A stretch of 64,000 nucleotides of DNA, taken from Chrysiogenes arsenatis DSM 11915. GTDB lineage: Bacteria > Chrysiogenota > Chrysiogenetes > Chrysiogenales > Chrysiogenaceae. The position numbers and the translations under genes were made by a program. Under the pieces are notes generated by a model. That model was not told where the DNA came from. It made no database searches and saw only the letters and a program-made list of their open reading frames with translations. Positions 1 to 9,332 of the stretch are shown here, piece after piece. Within the stretch, counting starts at the first letter, position 1. The number at the start of each line of letters is the position of its first letter. Where the stretch lies: NCBI RefSeq assembly GCF_000469585.1, contig NZ_AWNK01000008.1, positions 1 through 64,000 on the forward strand, given 5' to 3'.

Positions 1-62
1 CCATAGGTCATAAAAGGTTTTTCAATGAGTGGCAGTAAGCCCTGAATATGTTCGTCGTCAAA
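1..62 (-). pseudogene. murC: Fragment of probable murC (UDP-N-acetylmuramate--L-alanine ligase)
   Basis: Read on the minus strand, positions 1-62 are open and give FDDEHIQGLLP, then nine residues, then TYG at the window edge. This matches in spacing the middle of MurC as I recall it in E. coli (VDDPVIRELLP, then TTYG). MurC adds L-alanine to UDP-MurNAc in peptidoglycan synthesis. Homology seems to stop near 55-75, where forward-strand nuoB-like sequence begins, so this is a piece of a gene and not a whole one. The identification rests on about 20 residues and the gene may continue left of the window. Confidence 0.5.
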
Positions 63-64
63 AG

Positions 65-178
65 ATGTTGAAGCGCAAAGATTATGTTGGCAAACAGGCA
101 AAACGACTTAAAGACGGTTCACTCAACCCGAACTATGTCGAGGGCAAGCATTACCCGATCATTCTGGGAGGGGAATAA
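65..178 (+). pseudogene. nuoB: C-terminal fragment of probable nuoB (complex I subunit B)
   Basis: A forward frame running into the TAA at 176-178 encodes a basic 37-residue tail that begins [11 protein letters not shown] and ends HYPIILGGE. It stops one base before the nuoC start, exactly where nuoB lies in nuo operons. The same frame has stops at 11-13 and 26-28, so the iron-sulphur part of NuoB, with its cysteines, is not upstream. NuoB carries cluster N2 and passes electrons to quinone. The call rests mainly on position; the tail itself is not diagnostic. ATG 65 has no good ribosome site, so this is more likely a truncated gene end than a small gene. Confidence 0.45.
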
Positions 179-179
179 G

Positions 180-809
180 ATGTCTGAAGAACAGAAACCA
201 AAACCGAAATTCACCCCCGAACAGCTTGAAGAGCTGAAAAAAGCTGCTGCTGCCAAGAAAGCGGCCGCTGCCGCCAGTGGCGAAGCTGCTCCTGCTTCTG
301 CAAGTGCTTCTGAAGCGCCTGCCGAAGCAGCGACTCCCGCGCCAAAGCCGGAAGCTCCAGCATGGCTGGCTGGCTTTATGCAAGGATTTGACGGGACAGA
401 ATATCAAGGAACGGATGCCAATCAGTGGCATATCGTCACCATCACGCCCGACCAAGTGGTTGCTTTCTGCACCAATCTAAAAGCCGGTGGCTTCGACTTC
501 CTCGACTGCCTTTCCGGTGTTGAGTACAAAGAGTGCTTTGGCACCGTGCTCCATATCCACCGTATTGCCAATAAGTGGCAGCTCTGTGTGCAATACCGCA
601 CGGCAAACAAGAATGAGCCAGTGACATTGCCTTCCGTCAGCGCCATCTGGCCAACGGCTGATTGGCACGAGCGCGAATCGTTCGACCTTATGGGAATCCG
701 CTACGCTGGTCACCCTGACCTGCGCCGCATCCTCTTGCCGGACGATACCGTAGGGCACACGCTCCGCAAAGACTTTGTTCCGAATACCGACGGGAGTTTG
801 AAAGTATGA
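180..809 (+). CDS. nuoC: NADH-quinone oxidoreductase subunit C
   Basis: Peripheral-arm subunit of complex I that docks with NuoD; 209 residues. The conserved core lies at about residues 68-209, with the family signature near 163-189 ([10 protein letters not shown], then [12 protein letters not shown]). I chose the ATG at 180 because GGGAGGGG lies at 166-173 and the preceding frame ends at 178. An in-frame ATG at 84 would run through the nuoB tail. Residues 1-66 are odd: a Lys/Glu-rich start, then a long Ala/Pro/Ser-rich low-complexity linker not usual in NuoC. The stop overlaps the nuoD start (ATGA), so the two are probably translationally coupled. Confidence 0.93.
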   Translation: MSEEQKPKPKFTPEQLEELKKAAAAKKAAAAASGEAAPASASASEAPAEAATPAPKPEAPAWLAGFMQGFDGTEYQGTDANQWHIVTITPDQVVAFCTNLKAGGFDFLDCLSGVEYKECFGTVLHIHRIANKWQLCVQYRTANKNEPVTLPSVSAIWPTADWHERESFDLMGIRYAGHPDLRRILLPDDTVGHTLRKDFVPNTDGSLKV

Positions 810-1960
810 CCACAACACCCTGTGCAACACCTTTGCCCCCGCAGGTCATCAAACACGACTACGAAAGTGACATAATGACCTTGGCCATGGGGCCACACCA
901 CCCTTCGACCCACGGCGTTCTGCAAATTATGCTGAAGCTTGATGGTGAAATTGTGGTGGAAGCAGAGCCGGTTATTGGCTTTCTGCACCGCTCTATGGAA
1001 AGAATGGGTCAGGAGCGTCCGTGGATTCAATACATCGCGGCACTGAACCGTTTCGACTACCTGGCAACCATCCACTCCGAAATGCCGTACTGCGTCGCCA
1101 CCGAGCGCATCGCTGGCCTCGAAGTTCCCGAACGGGCACAGTGGATTCGTACCCTGATGATGGAACTCAACCGTATCCACTCGCACCTGCTGTGGGTCGG
1201 CACATTCCTACTCGACATGGGTGCAACGACGATTGTTATGTATGCACTCCGCGAGCGCGAACTGATTCTCGATATCTTCGAAGAAATCACCGGCATGCGG
1301 ATGATGAATAACTACACCCGCATTGGCGGCGTCCGTTACGACATCACGCCGAAGTCTGTCGAAATGATTCGCGCCTTTATCAAGAGCTTCCCGCAAGCAC
1401 TGAAAGATATGGACGCCATTATTACCGGCAACCCAATTGTCCGTACGCGTCTCATTGACAAAGGGGTGCTAACGCGTCAACAGGCATTGGATTTCGGCGC
1501 TGTCGGCATTGCGTCACGCGGTTCCGGAGTCGACTTCGACCTGCGCCGTGACCGTCCCGACTTTGCCTACGATAAGCTTTCCTTCAAAGTTCCTGTGTAC
1601 GATTCAGGCGACAACTTTGCCCGCTACATGGTACGGATGGTGGAAATGGAAGAATCACTCAAGATGGCGGAACAGTGTATTGACCTGATGCCCGAAGGGC
1701 CAGTGCAGTGCAAAACCAAAATCGGGCCCATGTGGAAAGCTCCGGCCGGCGAAGCCTACGCTGAAGTCGAGTCGGCACGCGGCATTCTCGGCACATATGT
1801 TGTTTCAGACGGCGGTGCCACACCGATGCGGACGAAACTACGTGGTGCATCTTTCACCAACCTTCATGCCTTCGCGCAAACGCTGGTTGGCATTAACATT
1901 TCGGAAGTCGTCATCCTCCTCGGATCGTATGACGTTGTTCTTCCTGAAATCGACAGGTAG
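806..1960 (+). CDS. nuoD: NADH-quinone oxidoreductase subunit D
   Basis: The 49-kDa-type subunit of complex I; with NuoB it forms the quinone-binding pocket. The protein has 384 residues, normal for a stand-alone NuoD, so there is no NuoC-NuoD fusion. The signature GPHHPSTHG is at residues 29-37, with the conserved RIHSHLLW and [10 protein letters not shown] stretches after it and the usual end [12 protein letters not shown]. The ATG at 806 overlaps the nuoC stop by four bases. It is followed directly by nuoH, without the nuoE, F and G genes that separate them in 14-subunit operons. Confidence 0.97.
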   Translation: MTTTPCATPLPPQVIKHDYESDIMTLAMGPHHPSTHGVLQIMLKLDGEIVVEAEPVIGFLHRSMERMGQERPWIQYIAALNRFDYLATIHSEMPYCVATERIAGLEVPERAQWIRTLMMELNRIHSHLLWVGTFLLDMGATTIVMYALRERELILDIFEEITGMRMMNNYTRIGGVRYDITPKSVEMIRAFIKSFPQALKDMDAIITGNPIVRTRLIDKGVLTRQQALDFGAVGIASRGSGVDFDLRRDRPDFAYDKLSFKVPVYDSGDNFARYMVRMVEMEESLKMAEQCIDLMPEGPVQCKTKIGPMWKAPAGEAYAEVESARGILGTYVVSDGGATPMRTKLRGASFTNLHAFAQTLVGINISEVVILLGSYDVVLPEIDR

Positions 1961-1969
1961 GAGTAGGGC

Positions 1970-3007
1970 ATGTTTTTTACCTTTACACAAGCATGGCCCC
2001 TCTGGGCGCAACAACTGTTTTACGCCATTGTTCCGGTCGTTCTGATGATCGCGGTGGTTATGACTTCGGTTATCCTCTTTGTTTGGTATGAGCGCCGTTG
2101 GTTGGGAGTCTTGCAGCATCGCTTTGGACCAAACCGCGTCGGGCCGTTCGGACTGCTCCAATTGATTGCCGATGCCGTCAAAATGATGACCAAAGAGGAC
2201 ATCATGAACCGCGAGGTTCACAAAGTACTCTTTACGATGGCTCCGATCATTACGATGAGTTCCGCCTTGATCGCGTGGGCGGTTATTCCGTTCGGCGAAA
2301 ACATGATTATCAGTAATATCGAAACAGGGATTTTCTTCCTTTTCGCCATTGCCGGCATGGGAACGTTTGCCACGATTATCGCCGGTTATGCCAGCGCCAA
2401 CAAGTGGAGTACCCTTGGGGCGATGCGCGGCGTTGGTCAAGCAATCAGTTACGAAATCCCCCTGCTCTTTTCGGTCGTGCCAATCTTCCTGATTGCCGGA
2501 TCGTTCAACCTGCAAGACATCGTGTTGCAGCAGCAAGGGTTCTGGAATATCTGGAAGCAGCCATTAGCGTTCCTGCTGTTCTATATCTGTATGACTGCCG
2601 AAGTAAACCGGACGCCATTCGACCTTCCTGAATCGGAAAGTGAATTGGTTTCTGGATTTAACACGGAGTATTCAGGGTTTAAGTTTGGTGGCTTTTTTAT
2701 GGGCGAGTACATCGCTTCTGTCACCATGTGTGCCCTGCTGACGCTGCTCTTCTTTGGTGGCTGGTACTTACCGTTTGCCAATATCGAAGTGATTAACGCA
2801 CTTCACACTGGCACCATCGGCTACCTTATCAACCCCATTGTGTTCCTGGCGAAGACCTATTTCTTCTTTGGTATTACCGTATGGGTGCGGGCAACACTGC
2901 CACGGGTAACGATCGGGATGCTCCTGAGCTTTGCCTGGAAAGGGCTGATTCCGCTGACGATTTTGAACATTTTTGTTACCGGCTTAGTCCTGTACATTCT
3001 AAGGTAG
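1970..3007 (+). CDS. nuoH: NADH-quinone oxidoreductase subunit H
   Basis: Membrane subunit that joins the peripheral arm to the proton-pumping arm and forms part of the quinone channel. It has 345 residues and about eight hydrophobic segments. The conserved loop with EVNRTPFDLPESESELVSGF is present near residues 205-224 and is rich in acidic residues, as expected for the family. A GGAGTAGGG ribosome site precedes the ATG, and only nine bases separate it from nuoD. Length and motifs are typical; nothing looks damaged. Confidence 0.96.
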   Translation: MFFTFTQAWPLWAQQLFYAIVPVVLMIAVVMTSVILFVWYERRWLGVLQHRFGPNRVGPFGLLQLIADAVKMMTKEDIMNREVHKVLFTMAPIITMSSALIAWAVIPFGENMIISNIETGIFFLFAIAGMGTFATIIAGYASANKWSTLGAMRGVGQAISYEIPLLFSVVPIFLIAGSFNLQDIVLQQQGFWNIWKQPLAFLLFYICMTAEVNRTPFDLPESESELVSGFNTEYSGFKFGGFFMGEYIASVTMCALLTLLFFGGWYLPFANIEVINALHTGTIGYLINPIVFLAKTYFFFGITVWVRATLPRVTIGMLLSFAWKGLIPLTILNIFVTGLVLYILR

Positions 3008-3014
3008 GATAACT

Positions 3015-3551
3015 ATGGCTCATCATGATGAACATGCAACGATAGAAGCGCCCGCAGCCAAAACTGGCGAATGTGTTTCGATGATCAATACGGTGTTCGC
3101 AGGTGCCAAGGCGATTGCGACCGGAATGAAAACGGTACTCAAGTACGCTGGTGGCCCCCGCCCAACACGCGAATATCCCGAAGTTGTCCGTCCGCTCGCC
3201 GAGCGCTCGCGTGGACGTCTCTACTTTATCGAAGAAAAGTGCATTGCCTGCAATATGTGCGTCAAGGCGTGCCCGATCGACGTTATCCATCTCGAATCGC
3301 ACCGCGAAGACCGTGAAGTGGATGGCAAAGTCAAAAAAGTTCCCGTCATCGACAAGTACACCGTCGATATCGGCGAATGTATCTCTTGCGGTTTGTGTGC
3401 CGAACACTGTCCAACCGACGCGGTTTTCCAAGCGCATGAGTACGAAACGGCCTACTACTACAAAGAGCTTTTTGTAATGAATAAGGATGAACTGGCTATG
3501 ACATTTCCAGAGTTCATCGCTAAGAAAAACCGGGAAATGAAGGGGAAGTAG
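3015..3551 (+). CDS. nuoI: NADH-quinone oxidoreductase subunit I (2x[4Fe-4S] ferredoxin type)
   Basis: Carries iron-sulphur clusters N6a and N6b, which relay electrons toward NuoB. It has 178 residues. Two ferredoxin motifs are visible: CIACNMCVKACP with cysteines 76, 79, 82 and 86, and CISCGLCAEHCP with cysteines 122, 125, 128 and 132. The N-terminus is His-rich and extends about 25 residues beyond the usual amphipathic region. It lies seven bases after nuoH with a GGAT-type ribosome site. In complexes without NuoEFG this subunit is near the entry point for electrons from a soluble donor; that is family knowledge, not visible here. Confidence 0.96.
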   Translation: MAHHDEHATIEAPAAKTGECVSMINTVFAGAKAIATGMKTVLKYAGGPRPTREYPEVVRPLAERSRGRLYFIEEKCIACNMCVKACPIDVIHLESHREDREVDGKVKKVPVIDKYTVDIGECISCGLCAEHCPTDAVFQAHEYETAYYYKELFVMNKDELAMTFPEFIAKKNREMKGK

Positions 3552-3555
3552 ACGT

Positions 3556-4074
3556 ATGGGTGACTTTATCTATCATCTCGTGTTTTATCTCCTGGCAGCA
3601 TCTATGTTTGCCAGCGCGCTTGCGATGATTTTTGTCCGCAACATTGTCGCCAGTGTTGTCTGTCTGGTCGGAGCGTTCTTGGGTGTGGCCGGATTCTTTT
3701 TCCTGCTCAACGCCGAGTTTATTGGTGTCGTCCAAATCATGGTTTATGCCGGAGCACTGTCGCTTTTGATCGTGTTTGCGATCATGCTGACCGATCCGAA
3801 AGATCACGAAACCGAGCGGCCAAAACTGAACAACATCCTTGCTGGCCTCGTAGTCAGTGGTGCCTTGTTCCTGATTATGGTCTGCGCCATTTCGACGGCT
3901 GAATGGAAGATTTCTGATGCGGCTCCGCTGCTAGAGCGCACCGCAGTTTACATTGGTGTTCAGTACTTCACCGATTACATTGTGCCGTTCTACCTTGCCG
4001 CGATTATCCTTTCGATGGCACTGACTGGCGCTATTGTTCTGGCGAAGAAGGATGAGGAGGGGGATAAATGTTAA
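3556..4074 (+). CDS. nuoJ: NADH-quinone oxidoreductase subunit J
   Basis: Small membrane subunit of complex I with about five transmembrane helices in 172 residues. The conserved VQIMVYAGALSLLIVFAIML stretch, which holds the pi-bulge helix of the family, is at about residues 58-77. The acidic tail after the last helix (KKDEEGDK) is cytoplasmic by the usual topology. It starts five bases after nuoI and its last seven bases overlap nuoK, so J and K are probably coupled in translation. Confidence 0.94.
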   Translation: MGDFIYHLVFYLLAASMFASALAMIFVRNIVASVVCLVGAFLGVAGFFFLLNAEFIGVVQIMVYAGALSLLIVFAIMLTDPKDHETERPKLNNILAGLVVSGALFLIMVCAISTAEWKISDAAPLLERTAVYIGVQYFTDYIVPFYLAAIILSMALTGAIVLAKKDEEGDKC

Positions 4075-4382
4075 GTGTAACTCTGAATCATTTCCTCTAC
4101 GTCGCAACAGCGATTTTTTGCCTTGGGATTTTTGGTATTATCGTGAGCCGCAATGCGGTCAAAGTGCTCCTTTCGATCGAAGTGATGTTAGCCGGGGTCA
4201 ACATGGCGTTTATTGCTTTTTCGCGCTATGTCACGCCAGATACGCTGGAAGGGCAGATGATTACCATTTTCATCCTGACGGTCGCCGCTGCAGAAGCCGC
4301 GGTGGGGCTGGCTATCCTCTTGGTCGTGTATCGCAACTACCGGACGGTAGACATGTCCAAATTCAATTTGCTGAAGTGGTGA
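4068..4382 (+). CDS. nuoK: NADH-quinone oxidoreductase subunit K
   Basis: Membrane subunit with three transmembrane helices, homologous to MrpC of cation antiporters; 104 residues. The two buried glutamates needed for proton transfer are seen at E38 (LLSIEVMLAGVN) and E75 (VAAAEAAVGLAI). The GAGGAGGGGG ribosome site lies inside the end of nuoJ, and the ATG overlaps that gene by seven bases. Length is normal. Confidence 0.95.
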   Translation: MLSVTLNHFLYVATAIFCLGIFGIIVSRNAVKVLLSIEVMLAGVNMAFIAFSRYVTPDTLEGQMITIFILTVAAAEAAVGLAILLVVYRNYRTVDMSKFNLLKW

Positions 4383-4389
4383 GGTACCT

Positions 4390-6273
4390 ATGATTGAATT
4401 TGCCATATCGAATGCGTGGCTCATTGGCGTCATGCCGATCCTTGCTGGGTGTATTGCCCTGTTACTGGTTCGTCCGTGGCCAAAGCTGGCGCACACTGTG
4501 GTCATCATCCCGTCGGCCTTTGGCTGGGCGCTCGCCACTTTAGTTTTGGCCGGAGCGTTTCTGGGCTATGACCTTTCTTCTTCACAGTGGAGTTATCGCC
4601 TGCTGACTACCGGCGATTTTGATCTGAACTTTGGCATTGCTGTCGATAACCTGACGGCCATGATGCTCTTTATCGTTATGACAGTCAGTACGCTGGTGCA
4701 GCTGTTTTCTACCAAGTACATTGAAGGCGACAGCGGCTATTCCCGCTTCTTTGCATTCCTTGGCTTGTTTACTTCGTCGATGCTCGGACTGATTCTGGTT
4801 GACAACCTCCTTGGTCTCTTCATCTTCTGGGAGCTTGTCGGGGTCTCCTCCTTCCTGCTGATTGGTCACTGGTTCCAAAAACCATCGGCAGCAGCCGCGT
4901 CGAAAAAGGCCTTCATCACCAACCGCGTCGGGGACTTTGGTTTCCTGATCGGGATTATGATTATCTTTGCCGTGACTGGCACGTTAGATTTTGCTGAACT
5001 TCGCGAGGCCATTGTCGTGGGCGATCTTTCCGGCTGGATTTTGACAGCGGCGGGGATTGGGATATTCTGCGGTGCTATCGGGAAATCGGCTCAGTGGCCA
5101 TTACACGTGTGGTTACCTGATGCGATGGAAGGTCCAACCCCAGTATCAGCGTTGATCCACGCGGCCACGATGGTTGCCGCCGGGGTCTACATGGTTGGGA
5201 AAATCTACTTCCTGTTCGAAGCTTCGGCCACCACACTCCAGTTCATTGCGTGGATCGGTATCATTACCGCCTTCCTTGCTGCTTGTATTGCTGTTGTGCA
5301 GTACGATATTAAAAAGGCACTGGCCTACTCTACGGTATCGCAGCTTGGCTTTATGATGTTTGCCCTTGGCATGGGGCCAATCGGGTACGCCGCCGCACTC
5401 TTTCACTTGATGGCGCACGCCTTCTTTAAAGGGATGATGTTCCTTGATAGTGGTTCGGTCATCCACGGCTGTCACCACGAACAGGATATGCGCTACATGG
5501 GCGGTCTGCGCAAAACCATGCCGTTTACCTCCATCATCATGTTGATCGGCTGTTTGGCGATTGCTGGTATTCCTCCATTCGTCGGCTTCTTCAGTAAAGA
5601 TGAAGTATTGGCGGCCGCCTTCGCGATGAACCCATTGATCTATGTCATGGGGACACTCACCGCAGGTCTGACGGCCTTCTATATGTTCCGGATGTACTTC
5701 ATGACTTTCCACGGCGAATACCGTGGCCACGCCCATCCGCATGAGTCTCCTTGGCAAATGACAGTACCACTGGCGATTCTTGGCTTCTTCACCGTCGTTG
5801 CGGGCTTGCCAGCGCTGCCACACTTCTGGGGTGGACACAGCATGATTGCTGACTTCCTGCACTACATGCCGGTCAGTGGCGAGCCGGTTACGCTCCACCT
5901 GAATGTGCCAGTTATGATTATCGCAACGCTCACCAGCGTGGTCAGCATTGTGGTGGCCTACTTGATGTACGTTAAGGGGACGATTTGCCCTGAGAAGATG
6001 AAGCAGCGCTTCAGCTACCTGCACAATTTGTTGACGTACAAGTTCTACTACGACGAAATGTACGGCGCATTGAGCAAGTATGTCGTGCTGGGCATCGGTA
6101 AAGCGAGCTGGTGGTTCGACCGCACTATCATTGATGGCGCGGTAAACCTGATCGGCAGCGTTACCTACTGGTGTGGCGGTCGCGTGCGCCTGCTGCAGAC
6201 CGGCTCAATTCAGACTTACGTTTCAGTACTCGTACTTGCCGTAGCGGTTATCGCCGCTGTACTGCTGGTATAG
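4390..6273 (+). CDS. nuoL: NADH-quinone oxidoreductase subunit L (proton-pumping antiporter-like)
   Basis: Distal proton-pumping subunit, 627 residues. The antiporter core shows the helix-5 glutamate in FWELVGVSSFLLIG, then the channel lysine and the HVWLPDAMEGPTPVSALIHA region. A C-terminal extension holds the long lateral helix and final anchor helix that distinguish NuoL from NuoM and NuoN. The gene follows nuoK by seven bases with a GAGGTACC ribosome site. Its length agrees with normal NuoL. Confidence 0.96.
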   Translation: MIEFAISNAWLIGVMPILAGCIALLLVRPWPKLAHTVVIIPSAFGWALATLVLAGAFLGYDLSSSQWSYRLLTTGDFDLNFGIAVDNLTAMMLFIVMTVSTLVQLFSTKYIEGDSGYSRFFAFLGLFTSSMLGLILVDNLLGLFIFWELVGVSSFLLIGHWFQKPSAAAASKKAFITNRVGDFGFLIGIMIIFAVTGTLDFAELREAIVVGDLSGWILTAAGIGIFCGAIGKSAQWPLHVWLPDAMEGPTPVSALIHAATMVAAGVYMVGKIYFLFEASATTLQFIAWIGIITAFLAACIAVVQYDIKKALAYSTVSQLGFMMFALGMGPIGYAAALFHLMAHAFFKGMMFLDSGSVIHGCHHEQDMRYMGGLRKTMPFTSIIMLIGCLAIAGIPPFVGFFSKDEVLAAAFAMNPLIYVMGTLTAGLTAFYMFRMYFMTFHGEYRGHAHPHESPWQMTVPLAILGFFTVVAGLPALPHFWGGHSMIADFLHYMPVSGEPVTLHLNVPVMIIATLTSVVSIVVAYLMYVKGTICPEKMKQRFSYLHNLLTYKFYYDEMYGALSKYVVLGIGKASWWFDRTIIDGAVNLIGSVTYWCGGRVRLLQTGSIQTYVSVLVLAVAVIAAVLLV

Positions 6274-6286
6274 GAGGGGAAAGCGA

Positions 6287-7795
6287 ATGTTTATCAATCC
6301 AACCGAACTCAATACCCTGACGCTGACGGCTTTGATGGTCATCCCGATCATCGGCGCGCTGATCATTGCGTTGCAGGGAAAATCGGAAAACACCAAAGCC
6401 CCTCACTACATTGCGGCGGCCACCACGTTTACCGTTTTCGTCCTTTCCGTGGTCATGGCATTTTCTTACTGGCCGTATGCTGGTGGCGAGAATCAGTACC
6501 TTTTCCGTGATACTTGGAACTGGATCCCATTCCTGAACACCAGCTATGACGTAGCCGTCGACGGCCTTTCGCTACCGATGGTTGTCCTCACTACGTTCCT
6601 GATCTTTATCTGTTCACTCGCTTCGTGGAACATCGCCGACAAACGTCCGAAGCTCTACTTTGCGCTGTTCCTCTTCCTTGAAACGGCTTTGATCGGCGTA
6701 TTTACTTCGGTTGATATGCTGCTCTTCTTTGTTTTCTGGGAATTAGAACTGATCCCGATGTACTTCCTGATTGGTATTTGGGGTGGCCCACGCCGCGAAT
6801 ATGCATCGTATAAGTTCATCCTGTACACCGTGCTCGCTTCTGCGGGGATGTTCATTTCGCTGCTGGCGATCTACTTCTACGCTGGCGCATACAGCTTTGA
6901 CTACATCACCGTATCGCAAAGCGGTATTCTGCGCGATCTGAGCATGTTCGTTCAGGTTCTGCTCTTCCTTGGCTTCTTCCTCTGCTTTGCGGTCAAACTG
7001 CCGGTGGTGCCACTGCACACATGGTTGCCAGACGCACACGTTGAAGCACCAACGCCGGTATCAGTACTGCTGGCTGGTGTCCTGCTGAAAATGGGCGCCT
7101 ATGGACTGTTCCGCTTCAACTTCGGCTTATTCCCTGAAGCGACACAATATCTGGCAACGCTCCTTGCCGTGCTCGGTGTGATCAATATTGTCTATGGTGC
7201 CTTCCTTGCTTTAGCGCAAACCGATATGAAAAAGGTTATCGCCTACAGTTCGGTTTCGCACATGGGCTTTGTCCTGCTCGGCCTTGCAAGCTTGAATCAC
7301 ATGGCGTTTAACGGTGGGATTCTGCAAATGTTTGCTCACGGCACCATCACTGCGATGATGTTCCTTATGGTCGGCGTGGTGTACGATCGCGCCCATACGC
7401 GCGAAATCGCGAAACTTGGCGGCTTGGCACAGCAAATGCCAATGGCTTCTGCCCTGTTTCTGGTTACGGCGTTTGCGGCAGTCGGTGTCCCTGGTTTCAA
7501 CGGCTTTGTGGCAGAAGTGCTGATTTATGTTGGCGCCTTCCAAAGCTTCCCGATCCTCACGATCATTGCTGTGTTGGGGATTATCCTTGGTGCCGCGTAT
7601 ATGCTCTGGCTGCAAGAGCGGGTCTTCTTTGGGCCACGCAAAGCAGTGTGGAATGGGTTGTCTGATATGAATGGGTTAGAAAAATTTAATATGATCGCCT
7701 GCCTCATTGTCGTTTTGATTACCGGCATTCTGCCGTTCCTCATCATGGACATTATCAACCCGGCGACAGTTCAGCTCCTCGGGCTGTTAGGTTAG
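6287..7795 (+). CDS. nuoM: NADH-quinone oxidoreductase subunit M (proton-pumping antiporter-like)
   Basis: Middle proton-pumping subunit of the membrane arm, 502 residues and about 14 hydrophobic segments. Family marks are the key glutamate in FWELELIPMYFLIGIWGG and the region LHTWLPDAHVEAPTPVSVLL. An AGGAGGGGAAA ribosome site precedes the ATG, 13 bases after nuoL. It lacks the lateral-helix extension of NuoL and is of normal length. Confidence 0.96.
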   Translation: MFINPTELNTLTLTALMVIPIIGALIIALQGKSENTKAPHYIAAATTFTVFVLSVVMAFSYWPYAGGENQYLFRDTWNWIPFLNTSYDVAVDGLSLPMVVLTTFLIFICSLASWNIADKRPKLYFALFLFLETALIGVFTSVDMLLFFVFWELELIPMYFLIGIWGGPRREYASYKFILYTVLASAGMFISLLAIYFYAGAYSFDYITVSQSGILRDLSMFVQVLLFLGFFLCFAVKLPVVPLHTWLPDAHVEAPTPVSVLLAGVLLKMGAYGLFRFNFGLFPEATQYLATLLAVLGVINIVYGAFLALAQTDMKKVIAYSSVSHMGFVLLGLASLNHMAFNGGILQMFAHGTITAMMFLMVGVVYDRAHTREIAKLGGLAQQMPMASALFLVTAFAAVGVPGFNGFVAEVLIYVGAFQSFPILTIIAVLGIILGAAYMLWLQERVFFGPRKAVWNGLSDMNGLEKFNMIACLIVVLITGILPFLIMDIINPATVQLLGLLG

Positions 7796-7808
7796 GAAGG
7801 GGGACACT

Positions 7809-9305
7809 ATGACACATCACACCGATCTCGTAATTATCTTCCCTGAACTGCTCGTTGTGGCGGCAATCTTTATTGCCACCGTTGCCGACCTGTTCATCAA
7901 TAGACAGAATAAGTTAGCTGTCGGCTACATGGTACTGCTCGGCATGGTGGGCGCACTCGTCACCCTGATTGGGCTCAGAGAGTATTCGACAGCGTTTAAC
8001 TTTGCCGGCATGTTTGAGCACACCGGCTATTCATGGTGGTTCCGCATCATGATTTTGTCCGGCGGTATTCTGACGCTTATGATGTCATTTATTTACGCCC
8101 AAGAACGTCACACCAAACAGGGTGAATACTACTACCTGATTGCCATTGCCACCCTTGGCGGGATGGTACTGGCTGGTTCTGGCAACGTGGTTTCTCTCTT
8201 CCTTGGGCTGGAAATGCTGAGTATTACCTCGTATGTTCTCGTTGGTATGCAGCGCGGCAAGCCAATAGCGGCCGAAGCATCGTTTAAATACATGCTCTAC
8301 GGCGCGATTTCTTCCGCCGTGATGCTGTTTGGCTTTGCTCTGATTTTTGGTATGACAGGCACCCTGAACATTGCCGAAGCAGGCGCTTCGCTTGGACTGC
8401 TCCTCGAAGGGCATTCCAGCATGGCAGCAACACTGGCGATGATTATGGTTCTGGGCGGACTGGGCTACAAACTGGCCGTTGTTCCGTTCCACCAATGGTC
8501 GCCGGACGTGTACCACGGGGCATCGTATCCCGTAACCGCGTTCCTGTCAGTCGTCTCCAAAATTGCCGGTTTTGCGATCGTCATCCGTCTGGTTGACTAC
8601 GTCTTCATGGGTTACGGCCTCGAAGTCATTGCCAGCCAATGGGCACTGGCCTTCGCCTTTATGGCAGCGGCCAGCATGATTATTGGTAATATGGCGGCGC
8701 TTGTACAAAGCAACGTGAAACGGATGCTGGCTTACTCCAGTATTTCACATGCGGGATATGTCTTGGTTGGTATCGTCGCCTTTATGGCCACAAATGACCT
8801 CCCTGCCGGAGTGGCGTTCCTTGATGGCGCAACGGCGACGGTATTCTACCTCTTCGGTTACCTCTTTATGAACATCGGTGCCTTTGCTGGTCTGATGCAC
8901 TTTAGCCGGATGGTTGGAAGCGCTGAAACGGCGGATCTAGCCGGTCTGGCGAAAAAGAGCCCACTGGTGGCTTTTGTCACCGCGTCTTGTCTAGTCAGCT
9001 TGGCTGGGTTGCCGCCCTTTATCGGCTTCCTTGCGAAGTTCTACCTCTTCGGTTCTGCGGTACAAAGTGGCTATGTCTGGCTCGCCATCATCGGTCTGAT
9101 CATGAGTATCGTGTCGCTTTACTACTATGCGCGCGTTATCAAAACATTGTACTTCGATGAACAAACTTCTGAAATTCGCAATGCCACGACTTCGGGGTCT
9201 GGCGTATCCGCCGCTCTTGGGTTTAGTTTTGCGGGGATGTTGCTCTCGATGTTCTTTGCCGAGCCGATCATCAACATTATCCGTTGGTCGATGGAGCGGT
9301 TGTAA
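7809..9305 (+). CDS. nuoN: NADH-quinone oxidoreductase subunit N (proton-pumping antiporter-like)
   Basis: Proximal proton-pumping subunit, 498 residues. Diagnostic features are LGLEMLSITSYVLVG with the helix-5 glutamate, and PFHQWSPDVYHGASYPVTAF, where the W-S-P-D form is typical of NuoN as against W-L-P-D in NuoL and NuoM. An AGGAAGGGGG site stands before the ATG. It is the last gene of the nuo operon; a hairpin follows 27 bases after the stop. Confidence 0.96.
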   Translation: MTHHTDLVIIFPELLVVAAIFIATVADLFINRQNKLAVGYMVLLGMVGALVTLIGLREYSTAFNFAGMFEHTGYSWWFRIMILSGGILTLMMSFIYAQERHTKQGEYYYLIAIATLGGMVLAGSGNVVSLFLGLEMLSITSYVLVGMQRGKPIAAEASFKYMLYGAISSAVMLFGFALIFGMTGTLNIAEAGASLGLLLEGHSSMAATLAMIMVLGGLGYKLAVVPFHQWSPDVYHGASYPVTAFLSVVSKIAGFAIVIRLVDYVFMGYGLEVIASQWALAFAFMAAASMIIGNMAALVQSNVKRMLAYSSISHAGYVLVGIVAFMATNDLPAGVAFLDGATATVFYLFGYLFMNIGAFAGLMHFSRMVGSAETADLAGLAKKSPLVAFVTASCLVSLAGLPPFIGFLAKFYLFGSAVQSGYVWLAIIGLIMSIVSLYYYARVIKTLYFDEQTSEIRNATTSGSGVSAALGFSFAGMLLSMFFAEPIINIIRWSMERL

Positions 9306-9332
9306 GCATCTTGAATTCTTGATACCATTGAC

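Noticed and set aside
1838-2536. Minus-strand open frame over nuoD and nuoH
   Set aside because: Shadow frame without ribosome site or protein-like hydrophobic pattern; both plus-strand genes are certain.
5146-6024. Long minus-strand open frame inside nuoL
   Set aside because: His/Asn/Gln-rich composition and full overlap with a strong gene show it to be a shadow of nuoL codon use.
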